Source of the DNA: Streptomyces olindensis | GTDB taxonomy: Bacteria > Actinomycetota > Actinomycetes > Streptomycetales > Streptomycetaceae | Reading direction: 5' to 3' | DNA: 60,647 bases | NCBI GenBank assembly: GCA_000696115.1 | Contig: JJOH01000031.1 | Location: 1 to 60,647 of the forward strand | In this document: piece by piece, positions 28,702 through 37,796 of the stretch | Layout: every line of letters begins with the position of its first letter | How positions within the stretch are numbered: position 1 is the first letter of the stretch | Position numbers and translations under genes: made by a program | Notes under the pieces: generated by a model | Databases searched by the model: none | What the model was told of the DNA's origin: nothing | What the model saw: only the letters and a program-made list of their open reading frames with translations

Positions 28702-29160
28702 GTGACTGTGAACCTGTCCGAGGAGCGAGCGGCCGCTCCCGCCCTCCCCGTCAAGCGCGTCGTCCTCGAAGTGGTGAACTTCGCGGTGGTCGGCGGCAGC
28801 GGCGTCGCGGTGAACTTCCTGGTGTTCAACGTGCTCCTGCACGGGCTGCACTGGGCCGCCATGGTGGCGACCGTGCTGGCCAGCCTGGTCGCCATGGGCG
28901 GCAACTACCTCGGTTTCCGGTACTTCACCTACCGCGACAGGGCGTCGCGGACGAGGCAGCAGATCGCGCTGTTCTTCGTCTTCAGCGGGATCGGCGTCGC
29001 CCTGGAGAGCGGGCTGTTCTACGCCGGCTACCACGGGCTCGGGCTGGCCGGGCCCGTGGAGTCGAACCTGGTCAAGGCGGTTTCCATCGTGCTGGCGTCG
29101 GCCTTCCGGTTCCTCGTCTACCGCACCTGGGTGTTCCAGCACGATGCGCGCCGCGCCTAG
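28702..29160 (+). CDS. GtrA family membrane protein
   Basis: 152 aa from GTG at 28702. Four hydrophobic helices are visible (starting near residues 24, 56, 88 and 121), with the GtrA signatures FAVVGGSGVAVNF, GNYLGFRYFTY and FRFLVYRTWVF. GtrA-type proteins are believed to flip polyprenyl-phosphate-linked sugars across the membrane for use by GT-C enzymes. The gene overlaps the next, a GT-C-like protein, by 17 nt, supporting a donor-flippase/glycosyltransferase pair. No GtrB-type polyprenyl-phosphate sugar synthase is adjacent. Confidence 0.88.
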   Translation: MTVNLSEERAAAPALPVKRVVLEVVNFAVVGGSGVAVNFLVFNVLLHGLHWAAMVATVLASLVAMGGNYLGFRYFTYRDRASRTRQQIALFFVFSGIGVALESGLFYAGYHGLGLAGPVESNLVKAVSIVLASAFRFLVYRTWVFQHDARRA

Positions 29161-30622
29161 ACCGGCCGTCCTCGCCGCGCAGGCCGCCGCCGCGGTGGCC
29201 GTCCTGCTGCTGCTTCTCGTGATCGTCCGGCTGCCGTGGGCCGGGGACCTCGGGATGCACGCCGCCACCGTCCAGCGGCTGCGGCACGATCTCGTCGACC
29301 CGGGCAATCCGCTCGTCGACGCGGACACGCCGAGCCCGTACTACTCGCCCTGGATGCTGGTGCTCGGATGCGTCGCGCGGGTGAGCCGGCTGTCGGTCTT
29401 CGTGGTGCTGCGGCTGGGGGCGCTGGCCGGTCTCGGGCTGCTGGTGACGGGGGTGTGGCGGTACGTACGGACCCTCGACGGCCATCGCGCCGCGCCCGCC
29501 CTGGCCGTGCTGAGCCTGCTGTTCCTGTGGGGGACGGCCCTGTTCAACTGGAGCGGCTTCCACGGGCTCAACTCGCTCGCGCTGACGGTGTCGTATCCGA
29601 GCGTGTTCGCGCTGGGCCTGGCGTTCCACCTCTGGGCGTGGCTGGGGCGGGCGGTGCGTCGGGACGCGGGGTGGAGGACGTGGCTGGGGCTGGGGGCGCT
29701 GTGGGCCGTGATTCTGCTGTGCCATCAGTTCTCCGGCGTGGTGGCCTCGCTGGGGGCGGTCGCGACGGTGCTCGCGGCGCGGCCGGGGCGGGGCACGTGG
29801 CTGCGGCTCGGGGGCGGGGTCGCGGTGGCGCTCGGGGTGCTGCTGCTGTGGCCGTACTACGACTTCTTCGCGCTGTTCGGAGCGGGGGACGGGCTGGAGG
29901 CGGTGCACCGGCCGCTGTACGAGGACCTGCTCGGGCGGTACTGGCTGGTGCTGCTCGGGGTGGTGGCCCTGGGGATGCGGTGGCGGCGGGACCGGTGGGA
30001 TCCCCTGGTGCTGTTCTTCCTGCTGGGGGTGGTCGTGGTCGCGGCGGGCGGGCTGAGCGGGCACTACGCGTGGGGCCGGGCGCTGCCGGCCGCGCTGATC
30101 CCGGCGCAGCTCGCGGCGGCGCTGGAGGCGGTGACGGCCGGGCGGCGTGCGGTGCGGGCCGGGTGGGCGTGCGTGCTGGGCGCGGCGCTGGCCGCGGGGG
30201 CGTGGACGCAGGCCGGGACGCTCGGGTACGTGGTGCCGCGGGGGGAACTGCCGGAGGCCGTCGCGGAGAAGTACCGGCAGCCGTGGGCCGGGTACCACTG
30301 GATGACGCCGTGGGTGAGGTACGGGGACGTGGTGATGGCGCGGGCCGGGCGGCCGGCCCGGCAGATCCCGGCGTACGGGGCGTACACCGTGGCGCCCGGC
30401 TATCCCGACTTCTTCCTGCCGGACGAGGGGCGACGGGCGGAGGCCGTGCGCCGGTACTTCGCGGAGGGGACGCCGGACGGGGAGCGGGGGGAGATCCTGC
30501 GGGCGTACGGCGTGCGGTGGGTCGTGGCGGGGGCCTGGCTGGGGGAGGGTGCGCGGGGCGCCGGCTTGCGGGAGGTGGCTCGGGGGCCCGGAGGACAGGT
30601 GCTCTACGCCGTGGTGCGGTGA
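29144..30622 (+). CDS. Polytopic GT-C-like glycosyltransferase, uncharacterised
   Basis: 492 aa with about ten hydrophobic segments. The first extracytoplasmic loop holds GDLGMHAATVQRLRHDL, an acidic-His arrangement typical of GT-C catalytic loops, then SPYYSPWM. The soluble C-terminus follows residue 370. It is clearly paralogous to the protein at 44226-45785: both share WPYY(D/E), MHR/VHRxLYE, RDPLVL-type and LSGHY(A/T)(W/Y)xRAL motifs in the same order. Starting inside gtrA, it likely uses the flipped lipid-linked sugar to decorate a wall polymer (inference). Its end overlaps the opposing gene by 19 nt. Confidence 0.72.
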   Translation: MRAAPRPAVLAAQAAAAVAVLLLLLVIVRLPWAGDLGMHAATVQRLRHDLVDPGNPLVDADTPSPYYSPWMLVLGCVARVSRLSVFVVLRLGALAGLGLLVTGVWRYVRTLDGHRAAPALAVLSLLFLWGTALFNWSGFHGLNSLALTVSYPSVFALGLAFHLWAWLGRAVRRDAGWRTWLGLGALWAVILLCHQFSGVVASLGAVATVLAARPGRGTWLRLGGGVAVALGVLLLWPYYDFFALFGAGDGLEAVHRPLYEDLLGRYWLVLLGVVALGMRWRRDRWDPLVLFFLLGVVVVAAGGLSGHYAWGRALPAALIPAQLAAALEAVTAGRRAVRAGWACVLGAALAAGAWTQAGTLGYVVPRGELPEAVAEKYRQPWAGYHWMTPWVRYGDVVMARAGRPARQIPAYGAYTVAPGYPDFFLPDEGRRAEAVRRYFAEGTPDGERGEILRAYGVRWVVAGAWLGEGARGAGLREVARGPGGQVLYAVVR

Positions 30623-31122
30623 CGCGTACGGCGGCGGTGGTACGACAGCGTGACGGCGGCGAGGAGCGGCCCCCACAGGACCAGGGGCTGGTAGAGGATG
30701 CCGACGACCAGGTGGCCGGTGTCCGTCATGCCGTCGTGCGGGTACGTCCACCACCAGGGGATGCCGGCCCAGAGCGCGGTGAGGGCCAAGGCGCCGAGGC
30801 CGGCCGTGACGACGACGGGCCGGGTGGGGACCGCGCGTCCGCCGACGTACGGGACCCAGCGGGGCAGGGTTTCGCCCCAGGGGCGGACCAGGCCGATCGT
30901 CAGCAGGGCGAGGAGCTCGCTGACGACGCTGAGGACGACGAGCCAGAGTCTGGCGTCGGGTGACTGGAAGTCCGCGAAGCCTTCGGCCGTGTAGCCGGCG
31001 GGGTGGCCCAGGGCCAGGGCGATGCGCCAAAGGCCGCTGGGGAGTACGAGGAGGGCGGTGGCATGGGCCGCCCGGACGGCCCAGCGGGGTGGGGTGGTCG
31101 AGGTGGTCGGCGGTGGGGTCAT
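30604..31122 (-). CDS. Small four-helix membrane protein, function unknown
   Basis: 172 aa with four hydrophobic helices (starting near residues 17, 58, 98 and 135). A Thr/Pro-rich N-terminus (MTPPPTTSTTPP) and a basic C-terminus (YHRRRTRHRTTA) suggest both ends are cytoplasmic. Motifs such as GLWRIALALGHPAGY and RWVPYVGGRAVP recur in actinobacterial conserved membrane proteins of this size, but I cannot give a family name. The start ATG at 31122 lacks a clear ribosome-binding site. It is convergent with, and overlaps, the GT-C gene. Confidence 0.7.
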   Translation of the reverse strand: MTPPPTTSTTPPRWAVRAAHATALLVLPSGLWRIALALGHPAGYTAEGFADFQSPDARLWLVVLSVVSELLALLTIGLVRPWGETLPRWVPYVGGRAVPTRPVVVTAGLGALALTALWAGIPWWWTYPHDGMTDTGHLVVGILYQPLVLWGPLLAAVTLSYHRRRTRHRTTA

Positions 31123-31270
31123 GCGGATGATGCTGCCGAGTCGCGTGCCCTCGGTGCGTCCGCCTGGTGGGCGGGCCCGGCAGCCGGGGGGCGGAGGGGC
31201 GGGCGGGGTTCTCGTCCCTGGGGAGGAGCCGCAGGACCCCAGCCGGGAGTCGCAGGACCGAAACTAGGCG

Positions 31271-32935
31271 CTACTTCAGCGCGCTCGCCACCAGCCGCGC
31301 CGCCCTCTTCACCCGGGGCCGGGCCAGGTGGCGTACCGCGGGGCGGATCAGAGTCGCCGTCACGCCCGTCGGCTCCCAGCGGACCTGGAGGCGGCCGGGG
31401 CCGTGGCCCTCGGGTTCGAGGGTGAGGCGGTGGTGGGGGACGTGAGTGGTCAGGGTGGGGAACGTCAGGGGGGCCAGGAGGAGGCCCGTGTTGGTCAGGC
31501 CCTGGTGGTGCAGGCGGAGCAGGGGGTGGCGGATCCCGGTGAAGCCCTGGAGGGGGAGGGACGCCGCCGCCAGGTCCAGGTGGGCATGGCCCTCGAAGAC
31601 GCCGGGGCGGACGGGCGAGAGGCGGAGGTCCACGCGGAGCCGACGGCCGCCCGGGGCGATGAGGAGTGTGGCCCGCTGGGGCCCTACGGGGAGGCGCAGG
31701 GCCGGGTCGTAGGTGCGGATCGTGAGGTCGATCGAGGCGCCGGGGCCCCGGGTGATCTCCGTGATCTCGTGGCGGAACTGGGCGCTCGGGAAGGGCCGCG
31801 TCTCCAGTTCCAGGTCCGAGATGTCGAGTTCGCGGCGGGACCAGGCGGAGGAGGGGATCCGGTCGCCCCAGTAGGTGCGGCCCTCCGCGTCCGTCGTCAC
31901 CCGCCTGGGGGCGACCCCGTGGCCCAGCCCTCGGGCCGCCAGCGTGGCTTCCCGCAGGCGGCGGTCGCGGATCAGCTGGATCACCACGCGTTCGGCGCGC
32001 GGGAGGCGGGCGAACGCGCCGGGGGTGAGCGTGTCGAGGTAGGGGGTGACGAGGTCCGCGAAGGACGTCAGCCAGGCGTCGTCCCGGTAGGGCAGGTCAC
32101 CGGCGTACATCCGGAAGTCGTGCTTGAGGAACTTGTGGTCCTTGTCCTCGCGGAGCGACTCGTGGCCGCTCTCGGCCAGGAACCTGTCGATGAGGTGCTG
32201 GACGTGGATCCGGTCGCGGACGTTGGCGAGCTTGTGCCGCTGGTTGGATATCGAGGCCGCGTCGGAGGACGCGTACGGCGCCACGTACCAGCGGTAGACC
32301 GGCTCCGGGATGATCGTGAAGCGCTTGGCCAGGCAGTACGCCTGCGCCGAGAACAGCTGGTCCTCGTAGTGGATGCCCTCCGGGAAGCGCAGGCCGTGCC
32401 GGTCGAGGAAGGAGCGGGCGTACATCTTGCTCGTCGACAGGTGCTCGAAGAGCAGACGCGGGTCGGCCTCGATGCCGTCGAGGGTGCGGCGCTCGGCGAC
32501 CAGGTGCGGCATCCAGGTCGAGCGGCGGCCGCTGTCCGCCCGGATCCGCTGCACCGCGCCCATCGCGAAGTCGATCTCGCGCTCGCGGTGCGCGGCGAGC
32601 AGCAGTTCGACGGCGTCGACGGGGAGTTCGTCGTCGCTGTCGAGGAACATCAGATACGGCGCCCGGGCGATCTCCAGGGCGCGGTTGCGCGGGGCGCTGC
32701 AGCCGCCGCTGTTGCGCTCCAGGCGGAGGTGGCGGATGCGGGGGTCCTCGGCCGCCAGCCGCTGGGCCACCGCCGGGGTCGCGTCGGTGGAGTGGTCGTC
32801 GCTGATGACGATCTCGATGTTCGCGTGAGTCTGGCGGCGGACCGACTCGACCGCGCGGGGGAGGCGCTCGGCGTCGTTGTAGACGATGACCGTCACGGTG
32901 ACGTCGGGGGTGCTCATGACGTCCTGGGTGCTCAT
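31271..32935 (-). CDS. GT2 family glycosyltransferase with C-terminal beta-rich domain
   Basis: 554 aa. The GT-A domain (about 10-240) shows VTVIVYNDAERL, SDDHSTD for nucleotide binding and FLDSDDE as the metal-binding DXD; the acceptor-side motif is HYEDQLF. After residue 340 a beta-rich domain (DLTIRTYDPALRLP) replaces the TagF domain present in its relatives here. It starts in a 4-nt ATGA overlap with the TagF-like gene, so the two are translated together. Likely adds a sugar to a cell-wall polymer at the cytoplasmic face. Its closest relative in the window is the protein at 39900-41516. Confidence 0.88.
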   Translation of the reverse strand: MSTQDVMSTPDVTVTVIVYNDAERLPRAVESVRRQTHANIEIVISDDHSTDATPAVAQRLAAEDPRIRHLRLERNSGGCSAPRNRALEIARAPYLMFLDSDDELPVDAVELLLAAHREREIDFAMGAVQRIRADSGRRSTWMPHLVAERRTLDGIEADPRLLFEHLSTSKMYARSFLDRHGLRFPEGIHYEDQLFSAQAYCLAKRFTIIPEPVYRWYVAPYASSDAASISNQRHKLANVRDRIHVQHLIDRFLAESGHESLREDKDHKFLKHDFRMYAGDLPYRDDAWLTSFADLVTPYLDTLTPGAFARLPRAERVVIQLIRDRRLREATLAARGLGHGVAPRRVTTDAEGRTYWGDRIPSSAWSRRELDISDLELETRPFPSAQFRHEITEITRGPGASIDLTIRTYDPALRLPVGPQRATLLIAPGGRRLRVDLRLSPVRPGVFEGHAHLDLAAASLPLQGFTGIRHPLLRLHHQGLTNTGLLLAPLTFPTLTTHVPHHRLTLEPEGHGPGRLQVRWEPTGVTATLIRPAVRHLARPRVKRAARLVASALK

Positions 32936-35127
32936 GCGGTCGCCTCCTGCGGGGTCGGGGCCGGGGTGCGCTCCTCGATCGGCAGGACCGGAGGCAGCTC
33001 CTTCTCGTCCTGGCCGAGGAAGACCCGGCGGACGACGCGCTCGGCGGCGCGTCCGTCGTCGTACTCGCAGAACCGGCGCCGGAAGACGGCCCGGGCCTTC
33101 GCCGCGCCCTCGTCGTGCCAGGCGTCGGTGGTGAGGATCTCCGTCAGCTCCTCCTGGGTGCGGGCCACCGGGCCGGGGGCCTCGGCCATCAGGTCGAAGT
33201 AGACGCCGCGGGTGGTGCGGTACGTCTCCCAGTCGTCGGCGTGGATCACCAGCGGCCGGTCGAGGTTGGCGTAGTCGAACATGATCGAGGAGTAGTCCGT
33301 GACCAGGGCGTCCGCCGCCAGGCACAGCTCCTCGACCGGGTCGTAGGAGGAGACGTCGATGATGCGGCCCGTGCGGCGCAGGTTGGTGAGCGGGGAGGCC
33401 GCGCCGCCGTAGAAGTAGTGGCCGCGGACGAGGAGGACCGTGTCCTCGCCGAGCCGGTCGGCGAGGGCGGCGAGGTCCAGGCGCGGCGTCCAGCCGGCCT
33501 CGTAGTCGCGGTGGGTGGGCGCGTAGAGGACGGCCCGGCGGCCGGGCGCGATGCCGAGGCGGTCGCGGATCGCCCGGATGTCGGCGGCACCGGCCGTGTA
33601 GTACACGTCGTTGCGCGGATAGCCGTGGTCCAGCGAGACGTAGTGCGAGGGGTACGCGCGCTGCCACATGCGGGTGGTGTGGCTGTTGGACGAGACGCTG
33701 AAGTCCCACTTGTCGATGCGCTCCAGCAGCGCCTGGAAGTCCAGTCCCTGCGCGGCGGCCGGGTACGCCATCTGGTCGATGCCCATGCGCTTCAGGGGCG
33801 TGCCGTGGTGGGTCTGGACGTGGATCGCGTCGGGGCGCTTGACCACCGCGTTGGGGAAGTTGACGTTGTTGACGAGGTACTTGGCCGTCGCCAGCACCTC
33901 CCAGTAGCGGCGGCTGCCGGGCACGACGTGGTCGGTGCCGGGCGGCAGCAGGGCCGCGTTCTCCTCGGACACCACCCACACGGCGTGGATCTGCGGGGCG
34001 AGTTCGGCGAGCTTCGCGGCGATCGCGGCGGGATTGCAGGCGACGCCGCGGTTCCAGTACGCCGAGAACACCGCCAGGTTGGGGTTGACCGGGCGGCCCA
34101 GCGCCCTGCGGTACTGGTGGTCGCGGAGCTTGGCGCCGACCTGGCGCCTGCGGGTCCGTACGGCCGACCTGGCGGTGCGGCGCGTGCGGTTGACGGCCTG
34201 GAAGGCCCGGTACTTGGCGTACGCGCCCTCTTCGAGCAGGGAGCGGCGGACGCCTTCCAGACCGGCCGGGCGCCGGTAGTCCTCGGGGCGGCGGCGCAGG
34301 GCGGCCAGGGACGCCCGGCGGAAGAACTCCCGCGCGACCTCCTCCGGCATGCCGCCCCGGGTGAAGGTGCGCAGGCAGTCGCGGACCATCACGTCGTAGA
34401 GGACGGTGTGGGCGGCGCGGCGGTCGCGGGCGAGGTCGATGAGTGACTCGTAGCGCTCGACGAGGCCGTAGCGCTGCTCGGGCGTGACGGGGGGCAGGCT
34501 GGCGGGGCGCAGCCTGCGGTCCTCGTAGGCGACGTGCGGCAGGCAGGCGACGCGGTCGGCGAGCAGCAGGGCGGCCAGGGCGGCGTACGGCTCGTCGTCG
34601 GTGGTGAGCCGTGGCTCGTGCGCCCGCCAGAAGTCCGCGCGCAGGACGCGGGTGCCGAGCAGCGGGGTCAGCCGCAGCAGGGGCGCGCAGTCGTCCAGGG
34701 CGACGTCGGCCCGGCCCGCCCGGGCGAGCAGCGAGCCGTCCGGGGAGGGCATGCCGGAGGTGTGCCAGGTGCTGCGGACGTGGTCGAGGAGCAGGACGTC
34801 GACCTCGCCGGGCAGTTCCGCCACCCGCTCGGCGACCGTGCGCGGGGCACCGGCGGGCAGGCCGTCCTTGGCGTGGACGAAGTGCAGCCACCGCCCGGAG
34901 GCCCGTGCCGCGCCCGCCGCCCGGGCCGCGGCGTCGCCCGTGCCGTCCGGCAGCGGCAGCACCTGAACGTCCGGGGTGTGGTGCTCGGCGGTCTCCCGGG
35001 CCCAGTCGCCGACCGCGGCCACGATCACCTCGGCGTCCGGGAGGGGATGGGCGGCGAGGGAGTCGAGGAGTTCCGTCAGATGGTCCTGCACGTTCGGCCC
35101 GTGGACGATGACGCTGAGCTCGGCCAT
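32932..35127 (-). CDS. TagF-type CDP-glycerol glycerophosphotransferase with degenerate GT2-like N-terminus
   Basis: 731 aa. The C-terminal half (about 330-705) is a CDP-glycerol/polyol-phosphate polymerase: HHGTPLKRMG, LYAPTHRDYE, LVRGHYFYGG, TDYSSIMFDYANLDRP and DDWETYRTTRGVYFD. The N-terminal 230 residues keep a GT2 outline (MAELSVIVHGPNVQDHL) but the nucleotide-binding DDxSxD and the DXD are gone (WLHFVHAKDGL occupies the DXD site). The start ATG at 35127 has AAGGAG 8 nt upstream. It lies 78 nt after the TagH-like gene and is fused in a 4-nt overlap to the GT2 gene, so export and polymerisation are probably co-expressed. Confidence 0.9.
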   Translation of the reverse strand: MAELSVIVHGPNVQDHLTELLDSLAAHPLPDAEVIVAAVGDWARETAEHHTPDVQVLPLPDGTGDAAARAAGAARASGRWLHFVHAKDGLPAGAPRTVAERVAELPGEVDVLLLDHVRSTWHTSGMPSPDGSLLARAGRADVALDDCAPLLRLTPLLGTRVLRADFWRAHEPRLTTDDEPYAALAALLLADRVACLPHVAYEDRRLRPASLPPVTPEQRYGLVERYESLIDLARDRRAAHTVLYDVMVRDCLRTFTRGGMPEEVAREFFRRASLAALRRRPEDYRRPAGLEGVRRSLLEEGAYAKYRAFQAVNRTRRTARSAVRTRRRQVGAKLRDHQYRRALGRPVNPNLAVFSAYWNRGVACNPAAIAAKLAELAPQIHAVWVVSEENAALLPPGTDHVVPGSRRYWEVLATAKYLVNNVNFPNAVVKRPDAIHVQTHHGTPLKRMGIDQMAYPAAAQGLDFQALLERIDKWDFSVSSNSHTTRMWQRAYPSHYVSLDHGYPRNDVYYTAGAADIRAIRDRLGIAPGRRAVLYAPTHRDYEAGWTPRLDLAALADRLGEDTVLLVRGHYFYGGAASPLTNLRRTGRIIDVSSYDPVEELCLAADALVTDYSSIMFDYANLDRPLVIHADDWETYRTTRGVYFDLMAEAPGPVARTQEELTEILTTDAWHDEGAAKARAVFRRRFCEYDDGRAAERVVRRVFLGQDEKELPPVLPIEERTPAPTPQEATA

Positions 35128-35205
35128 CACGGGGACTCCTTCTCGCGGCTGCACCTATGCGGTCATGGTGCCATCAATGAGACAAAACGGCCGATCGAGT
35201 GGGCC

Positions 35206-36030
35206 TCACGAGGGAACCGCCGCCTTGGGCTTGGGCTTCGGGGACTTGTCCCCGGTGAACGCCTCGTACTCCTTCAGGACGTCCTCCGTCGGCCCGTCCA
35301 TGCGCAGCTCCCCGCGCTCCAGCCACAGCACGCGGTCGCAGGTGTCGCGGATCGACTTGTTGTTGTGGCTGACCAGGAAGACCGTGCCCGCGTGCTTGCG
35401 CAGCTCCCGGATGCGGTCCTCGGAGCGCTTCTGGAAGGAGCGGTCGCCGGTGGCCAGGGCCTCGTCGATGAGCAGGACGTCGTGGTCCTTGGCGGCGGCG
35501 ATGGAGAAGCGGAGCCGGGCGGCCATGCCGGAGGAGTACGTCCGCATCGGCAGCGTGATGAAGTCGCCCTTCTCGTTGATGCCCGAGAAGTCGACGATCT
35601 CCTGGTAGCGCTCCTTGATCTGCTCCCGGGACATGCCCATGGCGAGACCGCCGAGGTGGACGTTGCGCTCGCCGGTGAGGTCGTTCATCAGGGCCGCGTT
35701 GACGCCGAGGAGGGAGGGCTGGCCGTCGGTGTAGATGTGGCCGTTCTCCACGGGGAGGAGACCCGCGACGGCTTTGAGCAGGGTGGACTTGCCGGAGCCG
35801 TTGGTGCCGATCAGGCCGATCGCCTCGCCCCGGTGGGCGACGAAGGACACGTTCTTCACGGCGTGCACCCGGCGCACGCCCGCCGCCTTCTCGGTCTGCT
35901 TGCGGCGCAGCATGCGGTTGAGGGCGGCGGTCGCGGAGCCGCGTCCCGCGCCGGTGCCGTTGACGCGGTAGACGATGTCGACGCCGTCGGCGACGACGGT
36001 GGGGATCTTCTCGCTCGGGTGCTCAGCCAC
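35206..36030 (-). CDS. Polysaccharide/teichoic acid ABC exporter, ATP-binding subunit (TagH/Wzt type)
   Basis: 274 aa. Walker A GTNGSGKST (about residue 75), signature YSSGMAARLRFS, Walker B DVLLIDEALATGD and H-loop VFLVSHNNKSI are intact. The Y-S-S-G signature variant and the YxxN-like leader are typical of TagH, Wzt and RfbB ATPases. The C-terminus ends at about 274 without the extra carbohydrate-binding domain of long Wzt proteins. It overlaps the permease gene by 8 nt. With that permease it should flip completed lipid-linked wall polymer to the outside. Confidence 0.93.
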   Translation of the reverse strand: MAEHPSEKIPTVVADGVDIVYRVNGTGAGRGSATAALNRMLRRKQTEKAAGVRRVHAVKNVSFVAHRGEAIGLIGTNGSGKSTLLKAVAGLLPVENGHIYTDGQPSLLGVNAALMNDLTGERNVHLGGLAMGMSREQIKERYQEIVDFSGINEKGDFITLPMRTYSSGMAARLRFSIAAAKDHDVLLIDEALATGDRSFQKRSEDRIRELRKHAGTVFLVSHNNKSIRDTCDRVLWLERGELRMDGPTEDVLKEYEAFTGDKSPKPKPKAAVPS

Positions 36031-36949
36031 GGCCGTACGTCTCCTCAGCCTTCCAGAAGTAGATGAAGCCGCCCACGCCGGCGACCAGCGCCCAGCCGGC
36101 CGCGATCGCCCACACGTGGGCGGGGAGCTGGCTCGCGTGGAAGCTGTCGATCAGGGCGAAGCGCATCAGGTCGATGTAGACGGCGGCCGGGTTGGCCGCC
36201 AGGGCGACCGTCACCACGTGGGGCAGGCTGTCCTTCTGCGCCAGCTTGTCGATGCTCCACATGACACCCGAGACATACATCCAGGTGCGCAGCACGAACG
36301 GCATCAGCTGGGCGATGTCGGGGGTCTTGGCACCCATCCGGGCCATGACCATGGAGACGCCCGCGTTGAACGTGAACTGCAGGAACAGCGCCGGCACCGC
36401 CAGCAGCCAGGACGCGCCGACCGGCACCCCGAAGCAGAGCAGGATCACCACCAGGGCGCCCATCGAGAACAGCAGCTGCTGGAGCTGCTGGAGGCAGAAC
36501 GACAGCGGCAGCGCGGCGCGCGGGAAGTGCAGGGCGCGCACCAGGCCGAGGTTGCCGGAGATGGCGCGGGTGCCCGCCATGATCGAGCTCTGCGTGAACG
36601 TCCAGATGAACACGCCCGTGACCAGGAACGGGATGTAGTCGGGCACGCCGTGCTTGGTGCCGAGCAGCACGCCGAAGATGAAGTAGTAGACCGCCGCGTT
36701 CAGCAACGGGGTCATCACCTGCCAGACCTGGCCGAGCTTCGCCTGGCTGTACTGGGCGGTGAGCTTGGCGGTGGCGAACGCGGTGATGAAGTGGCGGCGG
36801 GCCCACAGCTGGCGGACGTACTCGGGCAGGGAGGGGCGGGCGCCGCTGACGGAGAGGCCGTGGCGGGCGGCGAGGGCCGCGAGGTCGTGTTCGGCCGGGG
36901 CCGGGTTCTGGCTCCGGGGCTGGGGCGGTGTGTGGAGGACCTGGCTCAC
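36023..36949 (-). CDS. Polysaccharide/teichoic acid ABC exporter, permease subunit (TagG/Wzm type)
   Basis: 308 aa of the ABC-2 type. A ~45-residue cytoplasmic N-terminus leads to VRQLWARRHFITAFATAKLTAQY, the amphipathic stretch seen before TM1 in TagG-like permeases. Six hydrophobic helices follow, with FLVTGVFIWTFTQSSIMAG and PLSFCLQQLQQLLFSMGA recognisable. It is the first gene of the minus-strand set TagG-TagH-TagF-GT2 (36949 to 31271). The 185-nt region upstream carries two matching palindromes also facing the divergent TetR gene. Confidence 0.9.
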   Translation of the reverse strand: MSQVLHTPPQPRSQNPAPAEHDLAALAARHGLSVSGARPSLPEYVRQLWARRHFITAFATAKLTAQYSQAKLGQVWQVMTPLLNAAVYYFIFGVLLGTKHGVPDYIPFLVTGVFIWTFTQSSIMAGTRAISGNLGLVRALHFPRAALPLSFCLQQLQQLLFSMGALVVILLCFGVPVGASWLLAVPALFLQFTFNAGVSMVMARMGAKTPDIAQLMPFVLRTWMYVSGVMWSIDKLAQKDSLPHVVTVALAANPAAVYIDLMRFALIDSFHASQLPAHVWAIAAGWALVAGVGGFIYFWKAEETYGRG

Positions 36950-37045
36950 ATCCGCTGCTTTCGCTCGGGGGGAGGGGTGGGGCCTGAGGGGTCACAGGGG
37001 CCGGAACGGGTGGTCTTTACCGGACCCTGGACGACTCTTTACGTC

Positions 37046-37118
37046 GGGACGGGACCGTATCGTCGTGACGTGAGCGTAAGCCGTTTGAGCGTCGGAACGC
37101 AACCGTTTCGTCGTGACG
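37046..37118. promoter_or_regulatory. Two matching imperfect palindromes in the TagG-TetR divergent region
   Basis: GGGACGGGACCGTATC (37046-37061) and GGAACGCAACCGTTTC (37094-37109) share a GRNACG-n4-CGTWTC pattern and are 48 bp apart; each is followed by TCGTGACG. They lie 97-145 nt and 26-41 nt from the two start codons and are good candidates for operators of the TetR protein encoded 17 nt further on. Confidence 0.5.
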
Positions 37119-37134
37119 CCCTATGCTGTCCGGC

Positions 37135-37758
37135 ATGACGACGAAGCCCGACGAGCCCCAGCCCCCGCGCCGCCGGGCCCCCGCGGGGGCGGCCGTACTG
37201 CGGGAGGACGTGACGGAAGCCATCCGGGCGGCCGTCTTCGAGGAGCTCGCGGCCGTCGGCTACGCGCGGATGTCCATCGAGGGGATCGCGCGCCGGGCGG
37301 GCGTCGGGAAGACGGCGGTCTACCGCCGCTGGCGCTCGAAGCTGCACCTGGTCCTGGACATCGTCTCGGCGCTCGCCGTGCAGGGCCTGCCCGCGCCGGA
37401 CACCGGCTCCCTGGAGGGCGACCTGCGGCTGCTGTACGAGGTGACGTCCCGTGCCCTGCGTCACCCCGTCGCCTCGCAGATCATCCCGGACCTCCAGGCC
37501 GAGGCGGCCCGCAACCCCGACATCGCCGAGGCCCTGCAGAAGGCCCTGCGCGAGGGGCAGGACGGCGTCGCCACCGGCATCGTCACGGCGGCGGAACGCC
37601 GCGGCGAACTCCGCGAGGGCCTCGACCACGACCTGGCCCTCGACCTGATCTCGGGCCCGCTCTACTGGCGCTCGGTGGTGATCCGCAGCCCGAAGCTGCC
37701 CAAGGGATACCTGGGATCCCTGGCCCGGGCCACGTCGGCGGCGCTGCGGGCACTGTAG
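37135..37758 (+). CDS. TetR family transcriptional regulator
   Basis: 207 aa. The DNA-binding domain (about 25-70) reads VGYARMSIEGIARRAGVGKTAVYRRWRSK, a standard TetR helix-turn-helix. A ligand-binding domain of the TetR C-terminal type follows, with AERRGELREGLDHDLALDLISGPLYWR. ATG at 37135 starts MTTKPDE; an upstream TTG gives five extra codons. Divergent orientation from the TagGH-type exporter and the palindrome pair between them suggest it represses that operon and itself. The ligand is unknown. Confidence 0.9.
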   Translation: MTTKPDEPQPPRRRAPAGAAVLREDVTEAIRAAVFEELAAVGYARMSIEGIARRAGVGKTAVYRRWRSKLHLVLDIVSALAVQGLPAPDTGSLEGDLRLLYEVTSRALRHPVASQIIPDLQAEAARNPDIAEALQKALREGQDGVATGIVTAAERRGELREGLDHDLALDLISGPLYWRSVVIRSPKLPKGYLGSLARATSAALRAL

Positions 37759-37796
37759 GAGCCGTCACCCCCGGGGGGCCCTGCGGAAGCGGAGCG

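Noticed and set aside
37451..37648. Second plus-strand reading frame inside the TetR gene
   Set aside because: Alternative-frame shadow; codon bias and TetR motifs belong to the 37135-37758 frame.
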